Assembly (NCBI GenBank): GCA_015039365.1
Contig: WION01000483.1
Span: forward strand, 1 to 39,928
Direction of reading: 5' to 3'
Length of the DNA stretch: 39,928 nucleotides
Source: Amanita rubescens
Lineage: Eukaryota > Basidiomycota > Agaricomycetes > Agaricales > Amanitaceae
The notes under the pieces are model-generated. The model was not told where the DNA came from, did not search any database, and worked only from the letters and a program-made list of their open reading frames with translations. Position numbers and translations under genes: made by a program. The number at the start of each line of letters is the position of its first letter. The stretch's first letter is position 1. This document shows positions 1 through 11,006 of this stretch, in pieces.

Positions 1-3000
1 AAGCTTGAGGATGGACGGAACTGTGGCCGTGGTTTCCTGAACAGGTCCGGACTGACTCAACACGTCAATGCTAAACACCGCGCATTCGCCACCATCACTG
101 CCAACCCTGACCGACGTAAGGGTAGCGATGATGTTAACATTATCAATGCCAACTGGGATAATGACGATCTTATGGAATCAGGCCAGCCGCGCCTGAGGAA
201 AACTGCTGAGGATGATATTCCACCAGCCCGTTGCACTATTGAAAAGCATCCGCTACTAGACGGTAACATTCTTATATTACTTCTTTATAAATACAACACT
301 AATGGACGGAATATCATTAGGGACCCCATGTAATAATTTAGGTCAAGATCTCCCTGCTGATGCGCCACCATCAGTCACTGATCACCATGCGTCTTTTGCT
401 CCCTTTCTGGACCGCGCCGATTTTTGAACTAGCAGAATTCTTGTACACGCGAAATCAAACCCCCGCCACCCAGATTGATGCCCTTATGGACATATGGGCA
501 TCGAAATCTGGGGACCACAACCCACCATTCGTTGATCACAAGGATCTTTACCACACGATCGATAGCATCCCACTTGGCGATGTGACTTGGAAGGCACTAT
601 CGGTATCATATTGTGGCGAGATTCCAGCTGGGATGGATGTTCCGCCTTGGTTCACATCCGAGTATGAGGTCTGGTATCGAGACCCGCTAGCCGTACTGGA
701 GAATCAGCTTGCCAATCCGGATTTCACAGGGAAATTCCACATCTCCCCGTATCGTGAATACAACGAAAATGGCGAGCGAGTTTGGTCCGATGTAATGTCA
801 GCCAATTGGGCATGGAAGCAGGCCGTACGTTGTGTGAAACATTGAATACAAAATGAATGTCTAATCATATGCTAATCACAGGACGCCATAGCCGAAGATC
901 CATCTACGCATGGCAGCATGTTCGTTCCTGTCATCCTTGGTAGCGACAAGACAACGGTTTCAGTAGCAACAGGCCAAAATGAGTATTACCCTCTTTACAT
1001 CTCCATTGGGAATGTTCAAAATAGCGTGCGTCGTGCACACAAAAATGCGGTGTCTCTTTTGGCATTTCTGGCTATTCCTAAGAGTACGTAGACCATCTAT
1101 TAATGTTCCGTGACATCCGATTGACCGATATCAGCTGACCGTAAACATACAAACGATGATCACTGGCGCCAGTTTCGTCGGCAGCTGTTCCATTCATCAA
1201 TTCAAGCAATATGTGAATCCCTGCGACCTACGATGTTGGAACCCTGTGTCACAAAATGTCCAGATGGACATTTTCGACGAGTTATATATGGCCTCGGTCC
1301 TTACATTGCCGACTACCCAGAACAATGTATCCTGGCCAGTATTGTGGGTGACTGGTGTCCCCGGTACGTATTTGATTACTCATCGACACAACTTACAAAA
1401 CTTAATTATTCGTTATAGATGTACTGGCACACCTGACGATCTTGATGGCCCATCTCTCCCACGCACAACGGCCTATACGGCCATGCTATCAGATTGTCTG
1501 GACTTGGAGACGCTATGGACTGATTATGGCATTGTTGGTGACGTTAAGGTGGGGTGAATCCTTGATATGACTTGCCGGCCTGAGCGTAATCCGCATACAG
1601 CCATTCACCACATTTTTCCCACGTGCAAGCATTTACGAGCTAATTACATCCGACCTCCTGCATCAAGTTATCAAGGGAACCTTCAAGGACCATTTAGTCA
1701 CTTGGGTGGGCGAGTGGCTTGAGCTAGAACATGGGAAGACACAGGCAGATGCCATAATGGCGGATATTGACCGGAGGTATGAATACTAACCATCAAACCT
1801 TCCATTTGATTGATGGCTCATGACAGTTCTGTATTCAGGATAGCAGCAGTACCTTCATTCCCAGGTCTCCGGCGGTTTCCCGAAGGGCGAGGGTTCAAGC
1901 AATGGACCGGGGATGACTCCAAGGCTCTAATGAAGGTAAGCAAACACCCTATTTGCTTAAATATGTCTAATTACATGTCTATTAAGGTATATCTACCTGC
2001 AATATCTGAACACGTACCGGAACAGATGGTTAAATGCCTGGCGGCATTCCTAGATTTCTGTTATTTGGTCCGGCGATCAACGCATACAGAATCTATGCTT
2101 AACGAAATTGATAATGCACTCACCCGTTTCCATCGAGACCGGGTCATATTCAAAACTCTTGGTGTTCGCAAGGAAGGCCGTGTTCGCAAGGTCGGTCTCA
2201 GTATACCTCGGCAACATTCACTCGTTCACTACAAGGAGACGATCCAACTCTTTGGTTCACCAAATGGACTTTGTTCGTCCATCACGGAATCAATGCACAT
2301 CAAGGCCGTCAAGGACCCATGGCGCCGCACCAACAAATATCATCCACTTGGGCAGATGTTGCTTATCAACCAGCGTCTCGCCAAACTGGCTGCATTCCGG
2401 TCATATCTAGAGAAGCACCACATGTTGGATGGACCCCTCTTGCCGGCTGACACCAGGGAGACAATAGGTGGGAATACGGGACAGGACGACGATCACCAAA
2501 TAGTGCACGGGCCAAGCCGTCAGGTAGATCATGAGGTTAACCTAGCAATGACACGAGGTGGGTCATTTTCGTAGCTCCTCGAGTTTCATGGATAGCCATA
2601 ACGAGCTCCTACTATAGCCCGTGGTTATCCCCATCGCGTACATCAACTTGCAGAATGTCTCAATATCCTCAACCTCCCACGCCTCGTTGGCAAGTTCCTT
2701 CACATACAGCTATTCCCCAACTCCGACGTTTCCCCTGATGATCTCACTCTGAATGAGCTGCCCGCCGCAGACCCACGCTCATTCCATATCTATCATTCTG
2801 CGGTAGCCGAGTTTTATGCCCCTAGCGATTGTTCAGGCGATGGTGGACGGCGTCGTGAACGTATCCGAGCAACACCCACCTGGCACAACAACAGTTCTCG
2901 TCGAGATTGTGTCTTTGTCTCAAAAGACCCAACGGCTCAAGGCATGGCAAGCATGGAGGCAGCACGAACCGTTTTCTTTGTCTCATTCACGTACAACAAA

Positions 3001-3282
3001 CAGGTGTTCCCTTGCGCACTTGTCGAATGGTTTACAACCCGTCAGCGACCCTGTCCTCGGACAGGGATGTGGATTGTTGATCGAGACTACGAGCGTGATG
3101 GAACGCGAAGCATGGAACTAATTCACATAGACAGCGTTATACGTGGTGCACATCTCATCCCGGTCTTTGGACAGGGTTTTGTTCCCATGGATTTGACATA
3201 CCATAACTCTCTCGATAGATATGATACATTCTATGTCAACCAATTTGCTGATCACAATTCGTTTGACCTGTTGTACAGATGA
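1..3282 (+). mobile_element. Plavaka-type DNA transposase, 5' end outside window, one frameshift
   Basis: Nine exons read as one transposase of the fungal Plavaka family. Introns with GT/AG ends are at 263-341, 825-881, 1084-1134, 1364-1418, 1549-1600, 1777-1838, 1936-1986 and 2558-2617, and all keep phase. The first exon holds the end of a C2H2-like finger (RSGLTQHVNAKH). Family-typical stretches include VILGSDKTTVSVATG with YPLYISIGN (about 930-1010), DLLHQVIKGTFKDHLV (about 1645-1700) and the RRTNKYHPLGQML block (about 2320-2360). Stop at 3280-3282. The true start lies upstream of base 1. Odd: the T run at 421-425 has one T more than the frame needs, so the reading shifts between the N-terminal exon and the FELAEFLYTRNQ part; this copy is probably inactive unless that is a sequencing error. 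Function known for the family: DNA-mediated transposition in the nucleus. The family call is from recognised motifs, not a search. Confidence 0.9.
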
Positions 3283-3322
3283 TGTCTATTGTTTAGCTAA
3301 TTCTTTGTCTCTTACACATATT

Positions 3323-3434
3323 GAAATCACAAGTAGATAAGACATGTGTATGACTTACACAAGACGTGCAAGTAACATCTTAAGAAATCACAAGTAGATA
3401 AGACATGTGTGACTTACACAAGACGTGAAGTAAC
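3323..3434 (+). repeat. Two imperfect tandem subterminal repeats behind the transposase
   Basis: Copy one is 3323-3376 and copy two is 3384-3434. Both begin GAAATCACAAGTAGATAAG and end with a run containing GACTTACACAAGACGTG and AAGTAAC, with small indels between them. They lie 40 bp past the transposase stop and are followed by further AAGTAAC/GTAAGT-like words to about 3475. Subterminal repeats in this position are usual for DNA transposons and may bind the transposase. The element's outer end and target-site duplication cannot be fixed because the left end is outside the window. Confidence 0.7.
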
Positions 3435-3499
3435 CCAGCAAGTAACTTCTCAAGTGCGTAAGTGCTCCTAAGCAAATAAGCCAAAATGGAGTTTTCCTG

Positions 3500-3891
3500 A
3501 TGAACGACTCTGACGCCATACGTGCCCGGCGTTCAGCCTACACCGTCCATAATGACTCTGAGGTCCTAGTATATGCCCAGCATTCAGCCTAGGGCATCGA
3601 CGATGAGAAGGCCCGGCATTCCCAGTTATCAAGGTACGACGTCGACCGCGAAAAGGCTTAGTACTATCAGCATGCGCTCACACACGATCTGACACACACG
3701 ACTCAATTCCCGATCCAAAGTCAGGATTACGTTCTCGCCAACCCAGAGTACCACTGCCAGTAGAATCAAGAATGTCATCGGAGTCGTGACGTGACTAAAT
3801 TGGTGATGGTCAGGTTTGCTACCTCCAAGCTTCAGGCTACCGTGGTCGAGTCAGCCTTAGTGAGTGAAATGTCAGGCACACACATCTGACG
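3500..3891 (+). pseudogene. Decayed reading frame broken only by three TAG codons
   Basis: From the ATG at 3500 one frame runs 130 codons to a TGA at about 3889-3891 and is interrupted only by three TAG codons (after SAYTVHN...QHSA, after DVDREKA, and after EYHCQ). Several neighbours are Gln codons, so each TAG could be a CAG changed by a single C-to-T. The early part contains three related words of the type GCCCRGCRTTC, which suggests an internally repetitive protein. I recognise no family. It lies just outside the transposon repeats and could be an old transposon-borne gene. Not functional as written. Confidence 0.35.
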
Positions 3892-6433
3892 AGTTGGCCG
3901 CATGTGTGGGAAATGTTGAAAGAACCTTTCTAGACGGTGCGTTCGCTTGTAGATTCTTTTTTTTTCAGGATACAACGTCAGACGAAAAAGCAAGCGAAGC
4001 CAAATCCTGCTTTCTCTCTCATAGACTTTCATTGGGTGATAATGGATGTACCCAACTATACTCGAATCACTGTAGATATGATTCCAGCCGTTATTGGCTG
4101 CCGCTAATCATCGCTAGCCATCCCAGAAATCATGGTAACAACTCCAACCTCTTTAATAGGATTTCCATTTCCCGCGAACAGTGGCACGCATGCTCCGCGC
4201 GCAAATTACCTGCACACAGAGGCTAGAAGTGATGCTATATGCCTTTAGCAATAAGCGCTAAGCCTTGATCGAAGGGCCATGCATGTCCATTTGTCCAATG
4301 CGGTGTGCCCTGTCGGGCATGTTGAAACAACATTCAAAGAGACTGCACAGTCTGAAAATTGGCTCACAATCGGGACATGTCATGGAGTTGCCTATTCTTC
4401 CGGTCGGATATTATCATGATGTGCCTTTCCAATTTTCTTGCTTACCGTTTACAACTTTACATCTTGCAGGCCGAGGCATACACTAAAACGATAACTTGCT
4501 ATCCTAACTCCCTCCACGTCCCATTTTCCTCGCCCACCTTTCTGACATACTACGCTTCTGTTATGAATAAACGCCCGGGTCCTGTCCTTTAACGTCAACT
4601 TCTCGTGTCATTTTTCGTGGCGTGGATCTGAGGCATCCCGATTTGTATCGGCTATCTCCGCAAAAAACGTCACAAAACTGTTGGCGCCGCGTGTCACACA
4701 ATTATTCCAATTCCTGAGGAAGGCTTGTTCGGCTCCCAAGTTCCAACCTAGAGCACTATTAGGGATTATCATAAACTCCGCGCTGAGTAACGGTGATTCC
4801 TCGGTTCCCTTTTCTTGACCTTCTGATGGTGCAACTAAGCCGAATAGGGCGACGTGATGTCGCAAAGCGCTGTGAATGCGAATAACACAGCGGGAGTCGG
4901 AGAAGCCCTAATATAGCTCTCATTTTGCCTGTACTAGTGCATTTTGTTACCAATGCACAGGAGTGTTTCCTGATAGCTGACTCAGTTAGGGTCCCATTGG
5001 GCTCAGTTGCAGCCACTCTGGAGCCTCGCTCCATCATTCTCAGGATTACAGTTCGGTAGCCACCCTCGTCTCGTGTAATCCAGCATGTTCATTTGACAGA
5101 AGCTAAAATTTTCCAATTGTCCGTTGTCCAAATCGCGATTGCTGATATCGACCTGAGGCCTTTCAGGAGAACCCGGCACACCTAGCCGAAAAACTTTCTG
5201 CAAGTAACCGATTATGGGTCCCGGACATGGTGAGGATTCGTTTGATTCTTCTGAGTGGCATAGTTGAATGTGAATAGCTCTTCTCTTCTGTGAATCGCCC
5301 TCGTTTTAAGTTCATCATTACACAGGGTTCTCGGAAATCAAGCTGTACTCCGCATGGCGCTAGCCGCGACTCTTGGATATTCTGAGCTCATGAATCCCAT
5401 TTGGCACCTGTTAATCACCGTGTTGCAAGAATCTCTACTATTCGCTTTGATGTGCCATACACGTGAACTTGTACTCTTGTGTGATGATCTGTGCTTGATG
5501 AATCTGAATCATAGAAGCTTCAGAAACAGAACTCATGTGCATACTTGCCGTCAATGGAAGTGGCATGCGGACATGGGTACTAGTTACGAGTATAATGAGC
5601 TTAAATGCGGAACGCAATCCAAATTTATTGGACACATAATAAATAAAAGATAACATAGAGTAAAAAGTCTATTCTGCTCACCGCAGATGCGGGGACGCAG
5701 TCTGAAAGCCACAAGTGATAATATTAATAAAAAGTCGAAATAAAAGAAACGGCAGACTTATTAGCACTGCCACTGATTCTGAAAGGTGCGAAGGTTGTGC
5801 CGCGCCATAGCGCCATATGGGCATATATCTCAACAACTACAGAGTCAATCCAAGGGGTTGCGCGGCTTTATTTTCAAGTGCGAGTCACCTTTGATCTAGC
5901 AGGATATACTCCAAGGCCGAGCGCAACGAAGGACTCGGTCTTTATTCCGAAATGGGGTTTGAAATCGCGGGTTTGTAACGTAATGCCACCAACCGCGCAT
6001 AAGTGCAAAAAACAACATCGCCGTCCTCAAAGTCCACATCCTGGCTGAGCCTAGATGAATTCCCCTGCACGCCCTCTGCGCCCTCCCCTTCGTAACTGTG
6101 CTAAGGGAAAACTGAAAACACTGCTGCCTTCCGCATCCGACTAGTCTCGCATCTCATCTTCCACGTTCTGATCTCTCCACCAACTTGGGCACTGGCGCCA
6201 TTCCCACCGACATCAATGCATCACCTTTTGCATCCGACTCGTCCCGCATCTTGACTCCCGTCGTTCCCTCTGGTTCGACGCCAAGTCACCTGCGACCTAC
6301 GCTTCTTGTACACCTCAGCGTCGTCGTCTTCGGTTTCGTTGGGAGTAGGAGTGGGACGTTTTGAGCTCCGTTTGCCAGGTGTTTTTTGGTTTGTTCGTTT
6401 TCGCTTGTAGACGGACAGAGGTCGCGCTGCATA
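3892..6433. other. Gene-poor region without a convincing gene
   Basis: About 2.5 kb with only short open frames on both strands. The longest are + 3864-4226 (120 codons), - 4608-4865, - 4759-5037, - 5003-5203 and + 5354-5653. None shows a family motif, and I could not join them with GT/AG introns into a protein I recognise. The stretch 5640-5760 is A/T-rich. The part 6060-6430 is C/T-rich and lies before the ERV41 remnant, so it may be that gene's former promoter and leader. Confidence 0.5.
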
Positions 6434-7024
6434 ATGGGATTAGAGGAGCGGAAGGCCAAGTTGAAGTCGACGACGATGACGGCGCAGATGGCCCAACCAA
6501 AGGAGAGCCGCTGCTCGACAAGCTAGAACTCCGTCGTTCCTGCTCCGCTCGTCCAGTTCGATGTCTTTCCAAAGCTTCCTTCGACCTACAAAGGCCGCTC
6601 AAGTTCCAAACACCGCGGCAGTTATGAGCTTTTCTTCGCCTTTCAAATTCTAAAGCTGCTCTATAGCCTTCATCACGTACCAGTACTTCCTCCACGTTGT
6701 GCCCTCGACATATATTGCCGTTCCTGCTCATTAAAGACTAACCAATACAGTGTTACTCACTACACTCGGGTCTTGCATGGCGGAGGTACTCCTAGCATCT
6801 TCTTCAAGTTTGACCTGGACCCTATGGCCATCACCGTGGACAAAAAAACGACGTCGCTCATCCCGTTACTCATTCGGCGCGCTCTTTCCAAGGTCCACTG
6901 TCGTCTGGTCGTTGATCTGTGTCGCGTCATGAGTGGTGTTTTCGTTTGCACGGGATACACCATCCGCATTACCACACCCTCAGTCGCAATCGCTCTCAGT
7001 CTCTTAAATCAACTGGCAAGATGA
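6434..7024 (+). pseudogene. ERV41: ERV41/ERGIC2-like cargo receptor remnant, internally deleted
   Basis: The reading frame around 6551-6610 gives VQFDVFPKLPSTYKGRSS, the cytosolic start typical of Erv41/ERGIC2 proteins. Nothing of the roughly 200-residue lumenal domain follows. A piece in another frame (about 6678-6735) reads TYQYFLHVVPSTYIA. The frame of 6736-6960 then gives NQYSVTHYTRVLHGGGTP, FFKFDLDPMAITVDKKTTS and GVFVCTGYTIRI, the conserved end with the last membrane segment. A TAG at 6524-6526 and at least two frame changes break it, and about ten extra codons interrupt the final membrane segment. The family (Erv41-Erv46) cycles between ER and Golgi in COPII vesicles. Both ends kept and the middle lost marks a deletion derivative of a formerly complete gene; the functional copy should be elsewhere in the genome. 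Confidence 0.75.
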
Positions 7025-7620
7025 TACCGGATGGGTCATGGAATGAGGCAGCGGATCGCTATACGCTACAACAGCACCACTATCTCATCTCTGTATGTTT
7101 CATATGACCTCCACATTCTGGCCTACCGACGCCTGGAAGCGGGGCGGTTGGTCTCGGGCTTACAGGGATACTGGAACCTCTACAATAGGGGCGAGCAATC
7201 AGTTGAAGTCGATTACCGTTCGACATGATTTTACAATTAGATAATGGATTGTGTCGTATGGTTGTCAATATCAGGGAGGTTCACGCGTCACGTCCGAGTC
7301 ACATATCTCCTGGCTTCATCGATATCTTCTCGTGCCACGCCCCTGCCTGCACGAACCTCTGCAATCACATTAATACTCATGTTTTACATGAGGACGGATA
7401 GAGCATTCCAGCGTCAATCTGCCACTTTCCAGCTCCGTCATGCACGCAACTGGTAGTATCAAGTGACATCTAGCTAAGACATCCAGATAGTGCTCAGATG
7501 GTGCATGCTACATACAACGTTGTGTATGTCACGATTACATGCGGGATTACTAAAAGCTGTTAAAAGAACCCTTTTGACGCCTCATATATGCTCGTACCTT
7601 CCCTCCAACACACCGACACA
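7025..7620. other. Intergenic stretch upstream of the patatin gene
   Basis: No supported gene. Short frames at + 7031-7228 and + 7244-7456 have no recognisable motif. The last 100 bp before the ATG at 7621 are C/T- and A-rich, as expected for a fungal promoter and leader, but I see no clear TATA box. Confidence 0.4.
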
Positions 7621-10119
7621 ATGGCAGACGAGAGTAAGCCAGATCATGATTCCTTTACAACTAGAATGCTGAATATCAGTACTAGGAACACCTAAACATA
7701 TACTTGTCATTGACGGCGGCGGTATGCGTGGACTCGCATCCCTTTTGATTATCGACGCAATAATGAAGGAGCTACCGACAAAGAACGGCAGGGCTCTACT
7801 TCCATGCCAGGTTTTTGACCTTATCTGCGGCACATCCGTGGGCGGGTTAGTATCGATCCTTCTTGGAAGATTAGGGCTGGATTGTGAGACGGCTATCGAC
7901 ATCTATGAACTGGCCGTCAAGGAACTCTTCAGCGAGAAAGGAGACGTATGGAAGATTATTGCGGATGGCCGTTTCCTGGATACGTCAAAGTTCGATGCCT
8001 TCGTAGCCCATATAGTAACAAAGTATACCGGGTCACCTGATATCTCGATCAGATTGCCCCTCCAAGACAATCAGGATCTTCACAGCCATCCGAGTACGAA
8101 GGTATTGTAATTCGGATACTTGAATGCATTGTATGGAAACCCTGTACAATCTCTCTCATAGATGTTCGTTACAATGATGGAAAGCGCTCCCAGCTACACC
8201 CATACCATTAGCTCATACAAACGACAATTATCACCTTCCGCTAGCCGCCACTGGACCGTCCCAGAAATTGCAAGGACGACTATAGCTTCGCCAATTTACA
8301 TTTCTCCACAGACATTCCAAACCGACAAGCTTCGTCGATTTCAGGACTCTGGATTCGGAGGCTACAACAATCCTATGGTCTTGGCGTCAAGCGAGTGGAA
8401 GAAGATATGGCCTGAAGAACGCATTGGACTAGTTCTCAGTTTGGGCACAGGCTTACGAGATTATCTTCCTAAAGTGTTACCCACGACCAGGGAATGGCAT
8501 CCATCACCCCAGTATGCCCGTAAATTCTCCGACCACGTCTTCAAACAGCTGGGCGTCCGAAGACAAGATGACATTGAGCTGAACATCAACTACGCTATTA
8601 GGCAGTTGGCACGTATTGCCGCAGATTCAAGCCTCTCTCATCAACAGTTTGAGACGTCCTTTCGGTCAGACAGCCCTTTTTTTACTATTTCAGAAGCTGA
8701 TTGTTCTGTAGTGGACCTTATTACCGTATAGATCAACCTTTTGGTCTCGGCTGGTTTGACCTCGTCGACGTTTTTCAAGCTGACGTAGTAAAGATGAACG
8801 TCAATAATTGGCTGATGACGAACGTCGAAGTTATTAGGGGGATAACAGCGAATCTAGGCGCGAGGATCCAACCTCTTGCTATTCAAGCGATACCTAAGAG
8901 CGTGCCCGCACCGGTAGAACCTCCTTTCGTTAAAGATATACCTAAGAGCATACCCGCACCGGTTGAACCTCCCCTCGTTAAAGATATACCTAAGATCGTA
9001 CTCCCGCCTGTGGAACTGGCACCCCCACCTCCGGAACCTCCCGCTACTATGGAGATAGCTCAGGTCATGAAACCTCCGCCTCCACCCGCAAAAACCGTCC
9101 AGGGTTATAATCCAGTGATGGATGAGCCTCGGCCAACCGTGATAGAAGACTATCTCAGGTAAGTGCTTTCCTTGATGTAACCTATTCTTTACTGATCGTA
9201 AAATCAAAGGAACTATGATGTCTTATTCATAATCGACGACTCTGGATCGGTAAGTAGAGTGCCATAGTGGAAGTAATCAATCTCAGTACGACCATAACAG
9301 ATGTTAGGATCTCGGTGGGACGAAACCCGGGATGCACTTCTTGAAATCGCAGACTACGCATTAAAGCTGAATGTGCGCTCAATGAGCTTGCGATTCCTGA
9401 ACTGCGATATCTATGATCAAGGAGCACAAGTGCGTGTGTATACGATGCGTCGCAACTCCGGTCTCACTTTTAGCAGGGTGCAGAAACAATTAAATCGAGA
9501 TTTGACGGTATTATGCCAAACGGTAGGGAATACAGTATTGTTGTATTCGTTCCTAGATTTATGATATTCGCAAGGATGGACGCCGACGGGGGCAATACTG
9601 AAAGCCGTGCTTAATGGCCATCTTGACAGAATCGACCGCACCGTCTCCAACTCCGAAGAATACTCGAAGATTCCGCCGTTAGATATCATTGTCCTGACGG
9701 ACGGAGTGCCTAGTGTGTTATTATCTTGACTGCTAAATCGGCCTCATGATCTTATTCGTCTTGTCCTTGTAGCTGACGACCCGGCTAGCGTCATCGAGCA
9801 AGCCGTGGCGCGCCTGAAAAGCTCCAGATACCATCCCAACACGATGGGCATCCAATTCGTACAGATCGGAGATGAGCCGGATGCGAAAGAGGCCTTGATT
9901 TCGCTCGTTAAAGGTGTTAACGGGGTAAGATATGGTCTTCGTAGTGTTGCCTCAACTTTCTAACGCACGTCCTAGAGCATCGTCGACACGGTACCATACA
10001 AAGGGGTTTTAACCTCTACAGAATTGCGAAGAATCGTTCTTGGTGGATTGCATCCGAATGTCCGTGCTTTGGTGCCTGAGACCTGGCTCGCCAAAGACAC
10101 CTACGTGCTGATAGACTAG
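7621..10119 (+). CDS. Patatin-like phospholipase fused to a von Willebrand A domain, one frameshift
   Basis: Nine exons: 7621-7633, 7680-8101, 8162-8664, 8712-9158, 9210-9249, 9301-9522, 9575-9712, 9773-9924 and 9976-10119. The N-terminal half is a patatin-like lipid acyl hydrolase: oxyanion-hole DGGGMRG, nucleophile elbow GTSVGG, and the second catalytic Asp in DSGFGGYNNP. It is followed by PYYRIDQPFGLGWFDL. A proline-rich linker (8890-9060) leads to a vWA domain with the MIDAS motif DDSGS (about 9234-9249) and LTDGVPTDDPAS. Proteins of this class act on membrane lipids and the vWA part usually binds a partner through a metal ion; the in vivo role is unknown. Odd: relative to the module at 18.6-18.3 kb this copy is one base shorter at about 9470-9475, so the frame shifts between LTF and the next exon. 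As written the protein would end early in the vWA domain. The start follows from a 13-nt first exon that joins in phase to ILGTPKHILVIDGGG. Confidence 0.85.
8890..9020 (+). repeat. 48-bp coding repeat in the patatin-vWA linker
   Basis: Two full units (8890-8937 and 8938-8985) encode IPKSVPAPVEPPFVKD and IPKSIPAPVEPPLVKD. A third, degenerate unit starts IPKIVLPPVEL. It forms a flexible proline-rich spacer between the lipase and vWA domains. The two vWA modules on the minus strand near 17-19 kb lack these units. Confidence 0.85.
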
Positions 10120-10387
10120 GAATGAGTATTGTAGGTACATTGTTCAGTTCTTTTTTTCTTCTTTCGCATTCTATGGAGGAACGTATGATTTCACGTAGTT
10201 GTAGGCCCATAATTGATCTCAAATGCACTATCCTCATGTAATCGTCGACGGTTCGATATTGATTGCTCAATGAAGCAAACGTTGATTTGAAGGAACCAAC
10301 GAGGCATCACGTCGAGCACGTTCGACCCCAACTTCCCCGAATTATATTGTCTCCTAATCTCGTCTTTCAAGGTTCTTGATTTGGTAG
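9019..10387 (+). repeat. Left arm of an inverted repeat (vWA module plus 3' flank)
   Basis: This segment, from the end of the proline linker through the vWA domain, the stop codon and about 270 bp of downstream sequence, matches the reverse complement of about 16472-17793. The match continues well past the coding end: the words TCATGTAATCGTCGAC and TTGATTGCTCAATGAAGCAA occur in both flanks, ending near GATTTGG. Introns are shared at the same places. The arms are clearly diverged, by several substitutions and indels per 100 bp judged by eye. Confidence 0.8.
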
Positions 10388-11006
10388 ATCAGTCGGATTT
10401 TACGTCAAATGAGCAGCAGAGTACTGCCTGGATGCTCAGGATTGATTCAAGGTTCTCCAGGGTGAACGATTTGGACCTAGCGGCAATATCATTTATGTAT
10501 AAGCAAGGCCGATTTTCTGGTGAATAGACAGACTAGGCAGTTTCGAAGCGCTAGAACCCTTTTCGTTTTCCATCAGGCTAACACGCGCCGCGCCTCGCTC
10601 CAACCAACAACCTTGTGTGATTGACTCAAAAAGGAAGTGGATATCATTTCGCTTCCGTTGGCTTTTAGAACTGTCAAACGCCGGTTTGGGATGCCATAAT
10701 AATCCAGTATCCCACCAACGAGGCTTGAGATCTGGGCGCTTGAATAACAAAAGGATGGTACACGAGGTCGTTAGGTGGTAAGTGTTGTGCGTCACATCAT
10801 GTCGCTGTCACACACAATCGCAGTCAGAACGCCAGCACGAACCGAGATTCTTCATAACTACAACATGCCTTACAACATGCGGCAGCGATTTCATGCCCTC
10901 GGAACCCCTCTCGTGCGTTATTTCTTCCCGTCATTTGCGTGCAAGTCTGATCTTGGTATAAGATACTTTTCGTATCTGGCGCACGTTGCAAGAGTCGCCA
11001 TTCACG
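10388..11006. other. Intergenic region before the mucin-like gene
   Basis: No supported gene. A minus-strand open frame of 100 codons (10493-10795) has no recognisable motif. The end of this region carries the likely promoter of the next gene. Confidence 0.4.
10957..10963 (+). promoter_or_regulatory. TATA-like box of the mucin-like gene
   Basis: TATAAGA lies 44 bp before the ATG at 11007, preceded by a C/T-rich stretch. The distance and orientation fit a core promoter. No experimental support is available from sequence alone. Confidence 0.4.

Noticed and set aside
4608..5203. A multi-exon minus-strand gene from the three overlapping frames
   Set aside because: I could not connect them with plausible splice sites and saw no conserved motif.
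6315..6731. 138-codon minus-strand frame, Arg/Ser-rich
   Set aside because: It lies antisense to the ERV41 remnant and its composition is that of a reverse reading.
8665..8731. Patatin gene ending at the stop near 8731
   Set aside because: A 47-nt intron (8665-8711) removes the stop and joins FR to GPYYRIDQPFGLGW in frame.
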